Shown in pieces: positions 1 to 8,525 of a DNA stretch of 64,000 bases. A program made the position numbers and the translations under genes. The stretch is taken from positions 248,001 through 312,000 of the forward strand of contig NZ_JAGKJK010000008.1 in the NCBI RefSeq assembly GCF_020329435.1. Reading direction: 5' to 3'. The stretch is from Bradyrhizobium hereditatis. GTDB taxonomy: Bacteria > Pseudomonadota > Alphaproteobacteria > Rhizobiales > Xanthobacteraceae. A model generated the notes under the pieces. The model was not told the origin of the DNA and did no database searches. It was given only the letters and a program-made list of their open reading frames with translations. The number at the start of each line of letters is the position of its first letter. Positions within the stretch are counted from its first letter, which is position 1.

Positions 1-23
1 TCAGGTCGTCCGAATGCCATCCG

Positions 24-38
24 TTAACCACTTGTTAA
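24..38. promoter_or_regulatory. CtrA box, perfect TTAA-N7-TTAA
   Basis: TTAA at 24-27 and TTAA at 35-38 are separated by exactly seven bases, the full motif bound by the cell-cycle regulator CtrA in alphaproteobacteria. It lies about 80 bp before the ATG at 117, which is followed by a second ftsZ. The motif is seen; CtrA control is inferred. Confidence 0.6.
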
Positions 39-116
39 CCATAGCGGCCTTAGCGTTAGTCACTATCCGGTCATGATCACCCGATTCCAGCGCGGTTCGT
101 TCGAGGAGAACAGCCG

Positions 117-623
117 ATGTCCGTTGAGATTCTGACCTACGCAGACCTGGGCGCTCGCCTGAATATCTCGGCAGCGGCTGCTCGTTCGCTTGCCAGGCGG
201 CTCCACTTGCCGCGCACGCTTTCGGATGACGGCAAGGCCCTGGTGAGCGTGGATCTTGCTGAAGTAAGGCATAGGCCACATCCGCTGGGCCGTCGTCAGG
301 CGGCCGACGTTGCTCAGCTGACGACAGCGATCGCGGCGCTGCAAGCGGAGGTCGGGCAGCTCGAGGCCAGGGCAGCCGCTCATCGCGCGGATTTCGAGTA
401 CGAACGCGAGCGCGCGGATCGCCTGATGGCGGAGCTGCTGCAGGCGAATGCCGAGACCACGGCCGCCAGGGAGGCGGCGGCGCGGCTCGAAGGTGAAGTG
501 ACGGCGCTGCGGACCGCCGTCAGAGCTGGCAGTTCCGACGAGAATCACGGACATTCTGCGCGGCGGGTAGGGCACCTGGCTGCGACTTTGGTGGAAGCAG
601 ACCGCAAGGCTGCGCGTAGGTAG
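117..623 (+). CDS. HTH/coiled-coil protein of unknown function
   Basis: A 168-residue protein. Residues about 8-35 look like a helix-turn-helix (LGARLNISAAAARSLARR), followed by a basic stretch, then an Ala/Glu/Arg-rich heptad-like segment (about 65-140) that should form a long coiled coil. This organisation resembles KfrA-like or MerR-like DNA-binding proteins, but I recognise no specific family. The start at 117 follows GAGGAGAACAGCCG, giving a good ribosome site. It sits behind a perfect CtrA box and 50 bp upstream of a second ftsZ, so a cell-cycle role is possible. That role is inference only. Confidence 0.75.
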   Translation: MSVEILTYADLGARLNISAAAARSLARRLHLPRTLSDDGKALVSVDLAEVRHRPHPLGRRQAADVAQLTTAIAALQAEVGQLEARAAAHRADFEYERERADRLMAELLQANAETTAAREAAARLEGEVTALRTAVRAGSSDENHGHSARRVGHLAATLVEADRKAARR

Positions 624-673
624 CAATCGCTTTTTCTCATTCCGCGGTTGAGCGGAGCAACCGTGGGGCGAAA

Positions 674-1897
674 ATGACTGGCATCGATATCCGCGAGCTG
701 AGGGCCCGTATCATCGTCTTCGGGGTCGGCGGCGCCGGGGGCAATGCCGTCAACAACATGATCGAGGCCGGGCTCGAGGGCGTCGAGTTCATCGTCGCCA
801 ACACCGATGCGCAGGCGCTCACCAGTTCGAAGGCGCAGCGCGTCATCCAGATGGGCACGCAGGTGACCGGCGGCCTCGGCGCCGGCGCGCAGCCCGATGT
901 CGGCCGCGCGGCGGCGGAAGAAACCCTTGATGAAATCCGCGATCACCTGAGCGGCGCCAACATGGTGTTCATCACGGCCGGCATGGGCGGCGGCACCGGC
1001 ACCGGCGCGGCGCCCGTGATCGCGAGGGCCGCGCGCGATCTCGGCATTCTCACCATCGGCGTCGTCACCAAGCCGTTCTATTTCGAGGGCCAGCGCCGCA
1101 TGCGCTCGGCGGAAGCCGGCATCGCGGAACTGCTGAAGGTGGTTGATACGCTGCTGATCATCCCGAACCAGAACCTGTTCCGCGTAGCCAATGCGAAGAC
1201 CACCTTTGCCGATGCCTTCGCGATGGCCGATCAGGTGCTCTATTCGGGCGTCGCCTGCATCAGCGATCTCATCGTCAAGGAAGGCCTGATCAATCTCGAT
1301 TTTGCCGACGTTCTCTCAGTCATGCGCGAGAAGGGCAAGGCGATGATGGGCAGGGGCGAGGCTTCCGGCGACAAGCGCGTACTCAACGCCGCCATTGCTG
1401 CGATCTCCAATCCGCTCATCGAGAATCCCTCGATCAAACGCGCCAGCGGTCTGATCGTCTCCATCACCGGCGGCAGGGACCTGACGCTGTTCGAGGTCGA
1501 CGAAGCGGCAACCCGCATCCGCGACGAGGCCGATCCGGACGCCAACATCATCGTCGGCGCCACCTTCGATGCCGATCTCGAAGGTATTGTCCGTGTCTCG
1601 GTCGTCGCTACCGGCATCGACAATCTCGAGGCGACGGGCGCGGCGCATCCGGCGGAAGGCCTGCTTTCGGACCTCGCTGGCAGGCTGAGCCACGACAGAC
1701 GTCGTATTGCCGATCGTGTAGCGCCGCCACCGGTTCCGGCGGCCCGCCACCTCGAAGCGCGAACGGCAGTCGCCGACCATGCGCGGCCGGCGCCTCCGCA
1801 GGGTCTCGATCCGTTCGGCCGCTCCGCTCCGGTGCGCAATCCCATTGAGGAAAAAGTTCTCGACATCCCGGCCTTCCTCGGCCGCAAGTCCTCCTGA
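674..1897 (+). CDS. ftsZ: Cell division protein FtsZ, short second paralogue
   Basis: Tubulin-like GTPase of 407 residues. The nucleotide-binding start GVGGAGGNAVNNM is at residues 17-29, the tubulin signature GGGTGTG at 105-111, and the T7 catalytic loop NLDFADV at 207-213 with both acidic residues. After the core (about residue 320) comes a short Pro/Ala/Arg-rich linker of about 75 residues and a C-terminal peptide VLDIPAFLGRK, which matches the conserved FtsZ tail that binds FtsA and other partners. The main FtsZ of this group has a far longer linker and lies in the dcw cluster. None of ftsA, ftsQ, ddl or murC is here, so this is probably a second FtsZ (compare FtsZ2 of Sinorhizobium). All GTPase residues look intact. 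Confidence 0.95.
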   Translation: MTGIDIRELRARIIVFGVGGAGGNAVNNMIEAGLEGVEFIVANTDAQALTSSKAQRVIQMGTQVTGGLGAGAQPDVGRAAAEETLDEIRDHLSGANMVFITAGMGGGTGTGAAPVIARAARDLGILTIGVVTKPFYFEGQRRMRSAEAGIAELLKVVDTLLIIPNQNLFRVANAKTTFADAFAMADQVLYSGVACISDLIVKEGLINLDFADVLSVMREKGKAMMGRGEASGDKRVLNAAIAAISNPLIENPSIKRASGLIVSITGGRDLTLFEVDEAATRIRDEADPDANIIVGATFDADLEGIVRVSVVATGIDNLEATGAAHPAEGLLSDLAGRLSHDRRRIADRVAPPPVPAARHLEARTAVADHARPAPPQGLDPFGRSAPVRNPIEEKVLDIPAFLGRKSS

Positions 1898-2028
1898 CAG
1901 ACTTCCGGCGGTCGGCATCCGTTGTCCCGGCGGTGACGGTCAAGTAGCATCCATCGGCTTGACGGCGCCATCAGCGGCTGTCGTGGCCCGTCATTAGGCG
2001 GAAACAACCGATACATGAGTGCTCGATC

Positions 2029-2385
2029 TTGGATTCGATAACCGAGGGCGATCCCGCCGACGAAATTTCACGAATCGAGGAACGGCTTGAGACGCTCGCC
2101 GAGACCGCCGAGCGATGCCGGAAGATTATTCTCGTTTCGAAGGCGGTCATCGCGGGCGGCTTCGCGCTGCTGCTCGCGACGATGCTCGGCCTGTTCGCCT
2201 CTGGTCAGACCGCCGCGCTCGGCTCGATTGCGCTGGTGCTCGGCGGCATCGTCTCGCTCGGATCGAATGTCAGCACGCTGCGGCAGACCACAGATGCGAT
2301 CAGCGCAGCCGAGCTGCTCCGTTCGGACCTGATCGGCAGGATCGACCTCCGCGTGGTCGCCGACAGCCCGATGAAGCTGATGTGA
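2029..2385 (+). CDS. Small two-helix inner-membrane protein
   Basis: A 118-residue protein. A short charged, probably helical N-terminus (about 1-30) leads to two hydrophobic segments, about residues 33-57 and 62-81, and then a polar C-terminus. The only in-frame start near the beginning is TTG at 2029. The ATG at 2015 is in another frame and stops quickly. I recognise no family. It follows ftsZ by about 130 bp in the same direction and could be co-transcribed. The reading frame is convincing from codon use, but the exact start is uncertain. Confidence 0.65.
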   Translation: MDSITEGDPADEISRIEERLETLAETAERCRKIILVSKAVIAGGFALLLATMLGLFASGQTAALGSIALVLGGIVSLGSNVSTLRQTTDAISAAELLRSDLIGRIDLRVVADSPMKLM

Positions 2386-2550
2386 CGGATTTACCGCGAC
2401 CGTAGAAGGTGATCTCGACGGAGGAACCCGAACGCAGTTGCCCAAAATCAGCCCTATGCCAGCCTTGCTTTGGTCAAATCGGCGGTAGGGAGTGTCTGCA
2501 TTCCGACGATCGCCCGTCCAGTTGACGGCAAAACTGGCAGGAGGCCTTAC

Positions 2551-3390
2551 ATGCATTCCTCGGCGACCATCAGTCCGACCGAACCACGCGATGCTACCCC
2601 GGGATTGTCTACGCAAGACGCGGAGCTGATTGCGCGCGCCGATCAACGGCTCGCGCATGCTTATGAACAGATCGCGCTCGCGGATGAGCAGCTCGCGCGT
2701 TTCAACGAACAGATTTCCAAGTTGGAGAAAGAAGGCGCGGGGAAGAGCAAATCTCGTCCGCCAGCGCGTGGCAGGCCGGCGCTCCGCGGCTTCATTGGTC
2801 TATTGCTGACCGCGGGCATCTGTGCCGCTGCCTTCGCCTGGCATTCCTATGGTGAGACCGCGAGGCCGATGATCGCCCGGTGGGCGCCGCAACTGGCCGC
2901 GGCTTCATCGCCTCTGGAAACACCGAAGCCCGCCGCCGACCCGGCCCCGCCTGCTGTTCAGCTAGCCGCGGCGGATGCGGCAACTTCGCCATTGCCAGCT
3001 CCGGCTCAATCCGTACCGCAGGATGCGGCAGCGAGCCCGATCCCTCCCGAGATCACACAGTCGCTTCAGACGATGGCGCGCGATCTCGCCGACATGCGCC
3101 AAGAGATCGAGCAGCTCAAGGCGGGCCAGGAAGCATTGACCCGCGAAACTGCCGGGAATGCCGAGCAGCTCAAGGCGCTCAAGGAGAGCCAGGAGCAAAC
3201 GGCGCGCGCGATTGCGAACGTTTCCGAACAGAATCAGCGCAGGACGTCAGCTGCTCCGCCACTGCCGGTTGCCAACCCCGCCCGCAATCCGGTTGCCAAC
3301 CCTGCGCGCAAGCCAGTACCGGCGCTTGCGCCAACGGAAGCGAGAGCGCAAGCTGGAGCGCCAGTACGGTTACAGCCCCGACCACAGTAG
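2551..3390 (+). CDS. Membrane-anchored coiled-coil protein, unknown function
   Basis: A 279-residue protein. I choose ATG 2551 over the upstream TTG because AGGAGG lies eight bases before it. The N-terminal part is cytoplasmic and heptad-rich (about 25-60). A basic Arg/Pro stretch precedes one transmembrane helix at about 77-98. The exported remainder is Ala/Pro-rich with a second coiled coil (about 165-225) and a low-complexity tail with tandem NPARNPVANPARKPV units. This layout is common in rhizobial proteins of unknown function. No enzymatic motif is visible. It precedes the exported methyltransferase by about 75 bp on the same strand. Confidence 0.7.
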   Translation: MHSSATISPTEPRDATPGLSTQDAELIARADQRLAHAYEQIALADEQLARFNEQISKLEKEGAGKSKSRPPARGRPALRGFIGLLLTAGICAAAFAWHSYGETARPMIARWAPQLAAASSPLETPKPAADPAPPAVQLAAADAATSPLPAPAQSVPQDAAASPIPPEITQSLQTMARDLADMRQEIEQLKAGQEALTRETAGNAEQLKALKESQEQTARAIANVSEQNQRRTSAAPPLPVANPARNPVANPARKPVPALAPTEARAQAGAPVRLQPRPQ

Positions 3391-3466
3391 GCTTGATCGG
3401 CGCCGCCGCAGGCCGAGGGCTGGGTCCTTTGTCTTGCGGCGACAGCGCCAGCGCTTTCGATTTTGT

Positions 3467-4216
3467 ATGGCCGACCGCATGATCTTGAAGATCTTGCCGC
3501 TGCTCGTGCTATCCATGGTCGCGGCCGCGCGCGAAGTGGCCGCACAGGACGCAGAATGCGTCCGCGAACGCGCCGCCATGGTCGAGACCATCCGCACCTA
3601 CGCCCGGTCTCGCGTCGACGCTCTGGGCCGGGATGGTCTGTCAGACAGGGTCCTTGAGGCCCTGGGGAAAACGAAGCGTCATCTGTTCATCCCAGAGCGG
3701 TCTTGCTCCATCGCATATTCGGACGCACCGCTTTCGATCGGCCATGGCCAGACCATATCGCAACCGTTCATCGTGGCCTTGATGACAGAGTTGGCCGAGG
3801 TCGCGCCCGATCATGTCGTCCTCGAAATTGGCACGGGTTCGGGCTATCAGGCCGCCATCCTCGCGCACTTGGCGCGGAAGGTCTGTACCATCGAGATCAT
3901 CCCGCCATTGGCAGAGACGGCCGCGAAAACACTGCGGGATGCCGCCTATGACAATGTGAGCGTCAGGCTCGGCGACGGCTTCGCCGGCTGGCCCGAATGC
4001 GGTCCTTTTGACGCCATCGTCGTGACCGCCGCGCTCGGCGAGGTGCCGCCGCCGCTGATTGAGCAGCTCAAAGTGGGTGGCCGGCTCGTCATGCCGGTGG
4101 GGTCCGCTTACGCCTCGCAGCAGCTCACGGTCGTCGAAAAGACCGCCCCTGACAAGACGACGACGCGCGCCGTCGCCCTCGTGCGCTTTGTGCCCTTTAC
4201 GCGTCCCAAAAAATAA
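3467..4216 (+). CDS. Exported protein-L-isoaspartate O-methyltransferase
   Basis: SAM-dependent methyltransferase that repairs L-isoaspartyl residues in damaged proteins. The family signature GQTISQP is at about residues 94-100 and the SAM-binding motif I, LEIGTGSGYQAA, at 119-130, followed by GGRLVMPVG. Unlike ordinary Pcm, it begins with a hydrophobic stretch (LKILPLLVLSMVAAA) ending near AREVAAQ, which looks like a signal peptide, so the enzyme probably works in the periplasm. The total is 249 residues from ATG 3467; ATG 3479, four codons later, is equally plausible. SAM is a cytosolic cofactor, so periplasmic activity is puzzling. The hydrophobic segment could instead be a membrane anchor. 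Confidence 0.88.
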   Translation: MADRMILKILPLLVLSMVAAAREVAAQDAECVRERAAMVETIRTYARSRVDALGRDGLSDRVLEALGKTKRHLFIPERSCSIAYSDAPLSIGHGQTISQPFIVALMTELAEVAPDHVVLEIGTGSGYQAAILAHLARKVCTIEIIPPLAETAAKTLRDAAYDNVSVRLGDGFAGWPECGPFDAIVVTAALGEVPPPLIEQLKVGGRLVMPVGSAYASQQLTVVEKTAPDKTTTRAVALVRFVPFTRPKK

Positions 4217-4273
4217 CAGCCGCTATGGCGACTATCTCGAAAACGATACATAGAAAAGAGCAGGGAGGAAGCC

Positions 4274-5872
4274 ATGAGCGGTGCAAGACTGAAGCATTAT
4301 GGCTGGGGCCGCGAAGGCGAAAGCATGACTGCTGAAGAGCAGGCCTTTGTGCTCGGCCGCTACAGCGCAAAATTCGCGCGCGATGCATTTGAGACAACAG
4401 CCGTGCCGCGTCTTGAAGACCTGACATTGCGCGCGCCGCGCGTGGCGCCGCCGGCCTCTCTTGCCGCTTTCTGCACGAGCGAAAAATACGATCGCGTAGC
4501 GCACACCTACGGCAAGTCCTATCCGGACTACGTGCGAGGCATGCTCGGCGAATATGACAGCGCGCCCGACGTGGTCGCCTATCCACGTAACGAAGCAGAG
4601 ATTTCCGCTGTCATGGACTGGGCCGGTGGTGTCAGCGCGTCGCTTACGCCGTTCGGAGGCGGGTCAAGTGTCTGCGGTGGTGTCGAGCCGCGCGTTGACG
4701 GTATCAGTTATAAGGCGGCCGTCACACTCGACTTGCGCAATCTCGGCAAGGTCATCGAGGTGGATCAGATATCGCGCGCTGCATTGATCGAAGGTGGCGC
4801 CTTTGGTCCGTCTCTGGAGAACCAGCTTAAGCCGCATGGCGTTACGTTGCGTCATTTTCCGCAGAGTTTCGAGTATTCAACCCTTGGCGGCTGGATCGCG
4901 ACGCGGTCGGGCGGTCATTTCGCCAGCCTCTACACGCACATCGACGATTTCGTTGAAAGCCTGCGCGTGGTGACCCCGCGCGGCATAGTGGAAACACGTC
5001 GCCTGCCGGGATCGGGTGCCGGACCGAGCCCCGACCGCATGTTCATAGGCTCCGAAGGAACGCTCGGGGTGATTTCGCGCGCCTGGATGCGATTGCAGCC
5101 TCGCCCGAAATTCCGTGCTGGCGCATCGGTTCGTTTTCAGTCGTTCTTCGGTGCGGCCCGCGCGCTGCGCGCGATCGCACAGGCCGGCCTCTATCCATCC
5201 AACTGCCGTATCCTTGACGCGCAAGAGGCATTCAACACTGGGGCGGCCGACGGCAGCGTCGCGATCATGGTGCTCGGCTTTGAATCCGGCGACCATTCGC
5301 CGGATGCCTGGATGGCGCGCGCGCTCGAATGCTGCGCGGACCATGGCGGGATAGCGGAGGCGGCAAAGGCCGGCGATGCACATCTCGAAGGCGCGGCAGG
5401 AATCTGGCGTAACGCGTTCATTCGGATGCCCTGTGCGCGCGAGTTTCTGACACCGGCGGGCATCATCAACGACACCTTCGAAACCGCTATCACCTGGGAC
5501 CGGTTCGAAAGCTTCCACGATAAAGTAAAGGCGGCGACGGAGCGTGCGATTCTCGATGCGACTGGCGTAAAAGGGGAGGTCACATGCCGCTTCACTCATG
5601 TCTATCCTGACGGGCCCGCACCATATTTTTCGTTCCACGCACTCGGCCGCCACGGTGCTCTTCTGGAGCAGTGGCAGGCGATCAAGAATGCGGCCAGCGA
5701 TGCGCTGATTGAGGCTGGCGGGACGATCACGCATCACCACGCCGTTGGCCGAGATCATAGGCCCTGGTACGATCGTCAGCGCCCGGAGCTTTTCGCGACC
5801 GCGTTTCGCGCGGCAAAACGAGAACTCGATCCGCAGGGCATGCTGAACCCTGGAGTGCTCATCGATCCGTAA
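4274..5872 (+). CDS. FAD-linked oxidase, alkyl-DHAP synthase-like
   Basis: Flavoprotein of the vanillyl-alcohol-oxidase fold, 532 residues. An FAD-binding PP loop includes FGGGSSVCGGVEP (about 128-140). A substrate-domain pattern follows, and near the C-terminus HHHAVGRDHRPWY (about 488-500) matches the His-rich active-site stretch typical of alkyldihydroxyacetonephosphate synthases. The end, DPQGMLNPGVL, is a standard FAD_oxidase_C terminus. AGAGCAGGGAGGAAGCC gives a strong ribosome site for ATG 4274. Bacterial relatives are often annotated as AGPS-like or glycolate oxidase GlcD-like, and their substrate is generally unknown. No ether-lipid partner genes are adjacent, so the ether-lipid role is not assured. 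Confidence 0.88.
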   Translation: MSGARLKHYGWGREGESMTAEEQAFVLGRYSAKFARDAFETTAVPRLEDLTLRAPRVAPPASLAAFCTSEKYDRVAHTYGKSYPDYVRGMLGEYDSAPDVVAYPRNEAEISAVMDWAGGVSASLTPFGGGSSVCGGVEPRVDGISYKAAVTLDLRNLGKVIEVDQISRAALIEGGAFGPSLENQLKPHGVTLRHFPQSFEYSTLGGWIATRSGGHFASLYTHIDDFVESLRVVTPRGIVETRRLPGSGAGPSPDRMFIGSEGTLGVISRAWMRLQPRPKFRAGASVRFQSFFGAARALRAIAQAGLYPSNCRILDAQEAFNTGAADGSVAIMVLGFESGDHSPDAWMARALECCADHGGIAEAAKAGDAHLEGAAGIWRNAFIRMPCAREFLTPAGIINDTFETAITWDRFESFHDKVKAATERAILDATGVKGEVTCRFTHVYPDGPAPYFSFHALGRHGALLEQWQAIKNAASDALIEAGGTITHHHAVGRDHRPWYDRQRPELFATAFRAAKRELDPQGMLNPGVLIDP

Positions 5873-6005
5873 ACAAGAGCCGCACGCAAATGCGGTCGAT
5901 CACAATTCACAAGTCATATGCGGCAAGTGGTGCAATAGGGAACCCGCTACTCACGGACGAGTTTGTTCCTGGGGGGTTCACGGGCCTTCAATTCGGAGGG
6001 AAGCC

Positions 6006-6725
6006 ATGGAGCATCTCAGCTATCCGAACGAAACCGCCGAGTATCGTGCTGCCAGAAACGCGCTTCTCAACGACGAGATCGCACTTCGTGCCCAGATCGA
6101 AGCTGTGGCAGCCAAGCGCCGTGCCTTACCGCTCGGCGGAGAAGTACCGGAGGACTATGTGTTTGAGCGGATAGGCAAGAATGCGGCGCCTGAGAAGGTC
6201 AAGATGTCCGAGCTGTTCGGTCCGCATGACACGCTCATTCTGTACAGCTTCATGTATGGACCAGAGCGGGAGTTGCCATGTCCCGGCTGCACGCACCTGC
6301 TTGATGGGCTCGACGGCGCGGCAAGACACATCGGCCAGCGAGCTGCATTTCACATCGTCGCGAAATCCTCGATCGCACATCTCACTGCGTGGGCTCATGA
6401 GCGCGGCTGGGACCATCTGTCGCTTTTGTCTACGGCGGGCAATAGCTACGATGCGGATTATTTTGGTGACACGTCGAAGTTTCCCAAGGGCTTGCGTGCA
6501 CAGCATCGTGTTCCGGATGGCGAGAACTGGGATGAAACGATCTTCAACGTATTCAAGAAGAGTGGTGGAGCAATCCGTCACTTCTGGGGTTCAGAGATGA
6601 GCTTCGCACCAACCGAACCCAATCAACATCATCGCGCCGGGGATCTTGTCGACCCCTTGTGGGGTCTCCTCGATATGACCCCTGAAGGTCGCGGAGACTT
6701 TTTCCCCAAGGTGAACTACGATTGA
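6006..6725 (+). CDS. DUF899 thioredoxin-like protein
   Basis: A 239-residue cytoplasmic protein matching the DUF899 pattern: an N-terminal helical part with RALPLGG, then VFERIG, a thioredoxin-like core with YSFMYGPERELPCPGCTHLL (a CPGC dithiol at about residues 95-98), and the conserved HRAGDLVDPLWGLLDMTPEGRG near the end. The family is widespread and its function is not established; the CxxC suggests redox chemistry. The start is supported by TCGGAGGGAAGCC before ATG 6006. It is followed 140 bp later by a GNAT gene in the same direction. Confidence 0.88.
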   Translation: MEHLSYPNETAEYRAARNALLNDEIALRAQIEAVAAKRRALPLGGEVPEDYVFERIGKNAAPEKVKMSELFGPHDTLILYSFMYGPERELPCPGCTHLLDGLDGAARHIGQRAAFHIVAKSSIAHLTAWAHERGWDHLSLLSTAGNSYDADYFGDTSKFPKGLRAQHRVPDGENWDETIFNVFKKSGGAIRHFWGSEMSFAPTEPNQHHRAGDLVDPLWGLLDMTPEGRGDFFPKVNYD

Positions 6726-6865
6726 CATCACTCGGTCGGAGAGGATCCGGGCTGGCGGATGATCATCCAGATGCAGGCTGCCAGCGGCGCAAGCAAGGGA
6801 TGTCCGGCGGAGAAAGAAAACATCGGCTTGCTTGCATTGACGGTGAGTAATCGAGGAACGATACG

Positions 6866-7462
6866 ATGTCGGCGCTGCCAGAAGTCAAATCCGCGGACGC
6901 GACCGTCCGGGCAAACGTGATCAACACCATTGTGCTCGGCTTTGCGACCGACCCGATGGCGCGTTGGGCTTGGCCGGATCCATCCGTGTACCTCGCAACG
7001 ATGCCCCGGTTCGTCAACGCCTTCGGCGGCCGTGCCTTCGAGCATGGCACAGCCTATGTCACTCAAGGAATCCACGCTGTCGCCCTCTGGCTGCCGCCAG
7101 GTGTAGAGCCGGATGAAGCAAGAATGGGCGCAATCATGGAGGAGACCCTGCGCCCGGAGATATCAGAGGATATTGCGAGCATCATGAAAGGCATGGCCGA
7201 ACATCATCCTCGCGTGCCGCATTGGTATTTGCCTTTTATCGCCACCGATCCGATTTGGTTCGGGCAGGGGCTCGGCACATTGCTAATGAAACACGCGCTT
7301 CGACGATGCGACGAGGAGGGCATCGCGGCCTATCTCGAAAGCTCGAACCCGCGAAACATTTCGCTCTATGAACGTCATGGCTTCAAGATCACCGGCCGAA
7401 TCCAAAGCGGCTCTTCGCCAGTGCTGACGCCAATGCTGCGGCCGGCCGGCAAAATGGGTTAG
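6866..7462 (+). CDS. GNAT family N-acetyltransferase
   Basis: A 198-residue acetyltransferase-fold protein. The acetyl-CoA-binding motif A is GQGLGTLLMKHALRRC (about residues 133-148), preceded by the beta-strand WYLPFIATDP and followed by the motif-B-like NPRNISLYERHGFKI (about 162-176). The N-terminal half, with AWPDPSVYLATMPRFV and an ALWLPPG strand, matches a sub-group of uncharacterised bacterial GNATs. The substrate cannot be told from sequence. AATCGAGGAACGATACG gives a reasonable ribosome site. Confidence 0.88.
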   Translation: MSALPEVKSADATVRANVINTIVLGFATDPMARWAWPDPSVYLATMPRFVNAFGGRAFEHGTAYVTQGIHAVALWLPPGVEPDEARMGAIMEETLRPEISEDIASIMKGMAEHHPRVPHWYLPFIATDPIWFGQGLGTLLMKHALRRCDEEGIAAYLESSNPRNISLYERHGFKITGRIQSGSSPVLTPMLRPAGKMG

Positions 7463-7603
7463 CTCCACTGGCGCTTCTTTTCCGCGCTCGGCGCTGCAAC
7501 ACTTGTTGATCTCTGCGAAAGGTCTTTGTCCTTGCTCGCGTGTTCCGCGAGGAATAGCTTTTTCGGTTGCGATTGGTTCTCTGCACAATCATGGGAGAGA
7601 GCA

Positions 7604-8122
7604 ATGGTAATTTCTCACGCACTTATTGGATTGTCTTCGATCGCTATCCTTCTGACGACGGTTGCGAGTGTTCAGGCTCAGAGTATCCCGCCGGAAGGAC
7701 CGGTCTCCGTCACATTTACTGCAACGCCAATCCCGCCTCCCAAGCCGATGCCGGTGGGCGGTGGTAGAGAGTTTGACCTGCTGAACCAAGCCATGGCAGC
7801 AACGAACGATGCGGGAAACCCGGTGCTCAATAACATGGGTGGGCGCTGCCAGTTTAGCCGGCTCAGAGATCCAGCGGCGAAGACGGTCGAACTGCACGGG
7901 TTCTGTACTTATGTCGACAAGGACGGCGACCAAACATTCGAACAATGTGATTTCCTGCCGGGGCAACCCAACAAGTGCAAGATAATCGGCGGCACCGGAA
8001 AATTCGAAGGCCTTCAGGCCGAGCTCATCATTACCGTTGTGCCTCTGAAGAGCAATTTCGAAGGAATTAGTCAGGTCGTTGGCCACAAGAAAGGCACATA
8101 CAAATTTGCAAAAACCAACTGA
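7604..8122 (+). CDS. Secreted protein, possible beta-barrel fold
   Basis: A 172-residue protein with a clear signal peptide (VISHALIGLSSIAILLTTVA, cleavage probably after VQAQ). I prefer ATG 7604 to the longer reading from 7526 because GGGAGAGAGCA precedes it and the signal peptide begins there. The mature part has a Cys pair (GGRCQFS, ELHGFCTYVDKDGD), a second pair (FEQCDFLP, NKCKIIGG) and IIGGTGKFEGLQAEL, a pattern seen in allene-oxide-cyclase or dirigent-like small beta-barrels. I infer a periplasmic or secreted protein of unknown role. No neighbour clarifies it. Confidence 0.75.
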   Translation: MVISHALIGLSSIAILLTTVASVQAQSIPPEGPVSVTFTATPIPPPKPMPVGGGREFDLLNQAMAATNDAGNPVLNNMGGRCQFSRLRDPAAKTVELHGFCTYVDKDGDQTFEQCDFLPGQPNKCKIIGGTGKFEGLQAELIITVVPLKSNFEGISQVVGHKKGTYKFAKTN

Positions 8123-8525
8123 TACGCCGAACTGACGCCGCGCTCCGTGGCAAGCAAATCTGACCTCGGGCGCGGCGTGAGAGTGGACGTGGAGTTGTGC
8201 TTGACGGAGCGCAACCAGCGCTGACGGGAGTTCTTGGCTGCGTTCGGACCCATCCCGTTCAACTCACGATGTCCGTGCTAGGCGTTAGAGCGGATCGAAG
8301 GCTTACGCGAGGTCTCGTGTTATCAGGACCACGGGCAACCGCGCTGGTCGCCCACATTTTCCAGCTCTCGGAAAATTGCAGTTGCAAATACTAACGTCGA
8401 GCTAACACTCCCCCGAGTTGTGCCGAAAGATCGGAATTTTGTTAACTGCGCCAATCTGTCCCGGCTTTCCGTTATGGCAGAGGCCGGGCGATGGGATACC
8501 CTCCTTGAAAAATCAAGGAGGAGAT
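8123..8525. other. Intergenic stretch without recognisable gene
   Basis: About 400 bp between the secreted protein and the Bug-type binding protein. Short open frames here have no ribosome site or family pattern. The last 60 bp hold the leader and the strong site AAGGAGGAGAT of the downstream gene. Confidence 0.5.
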
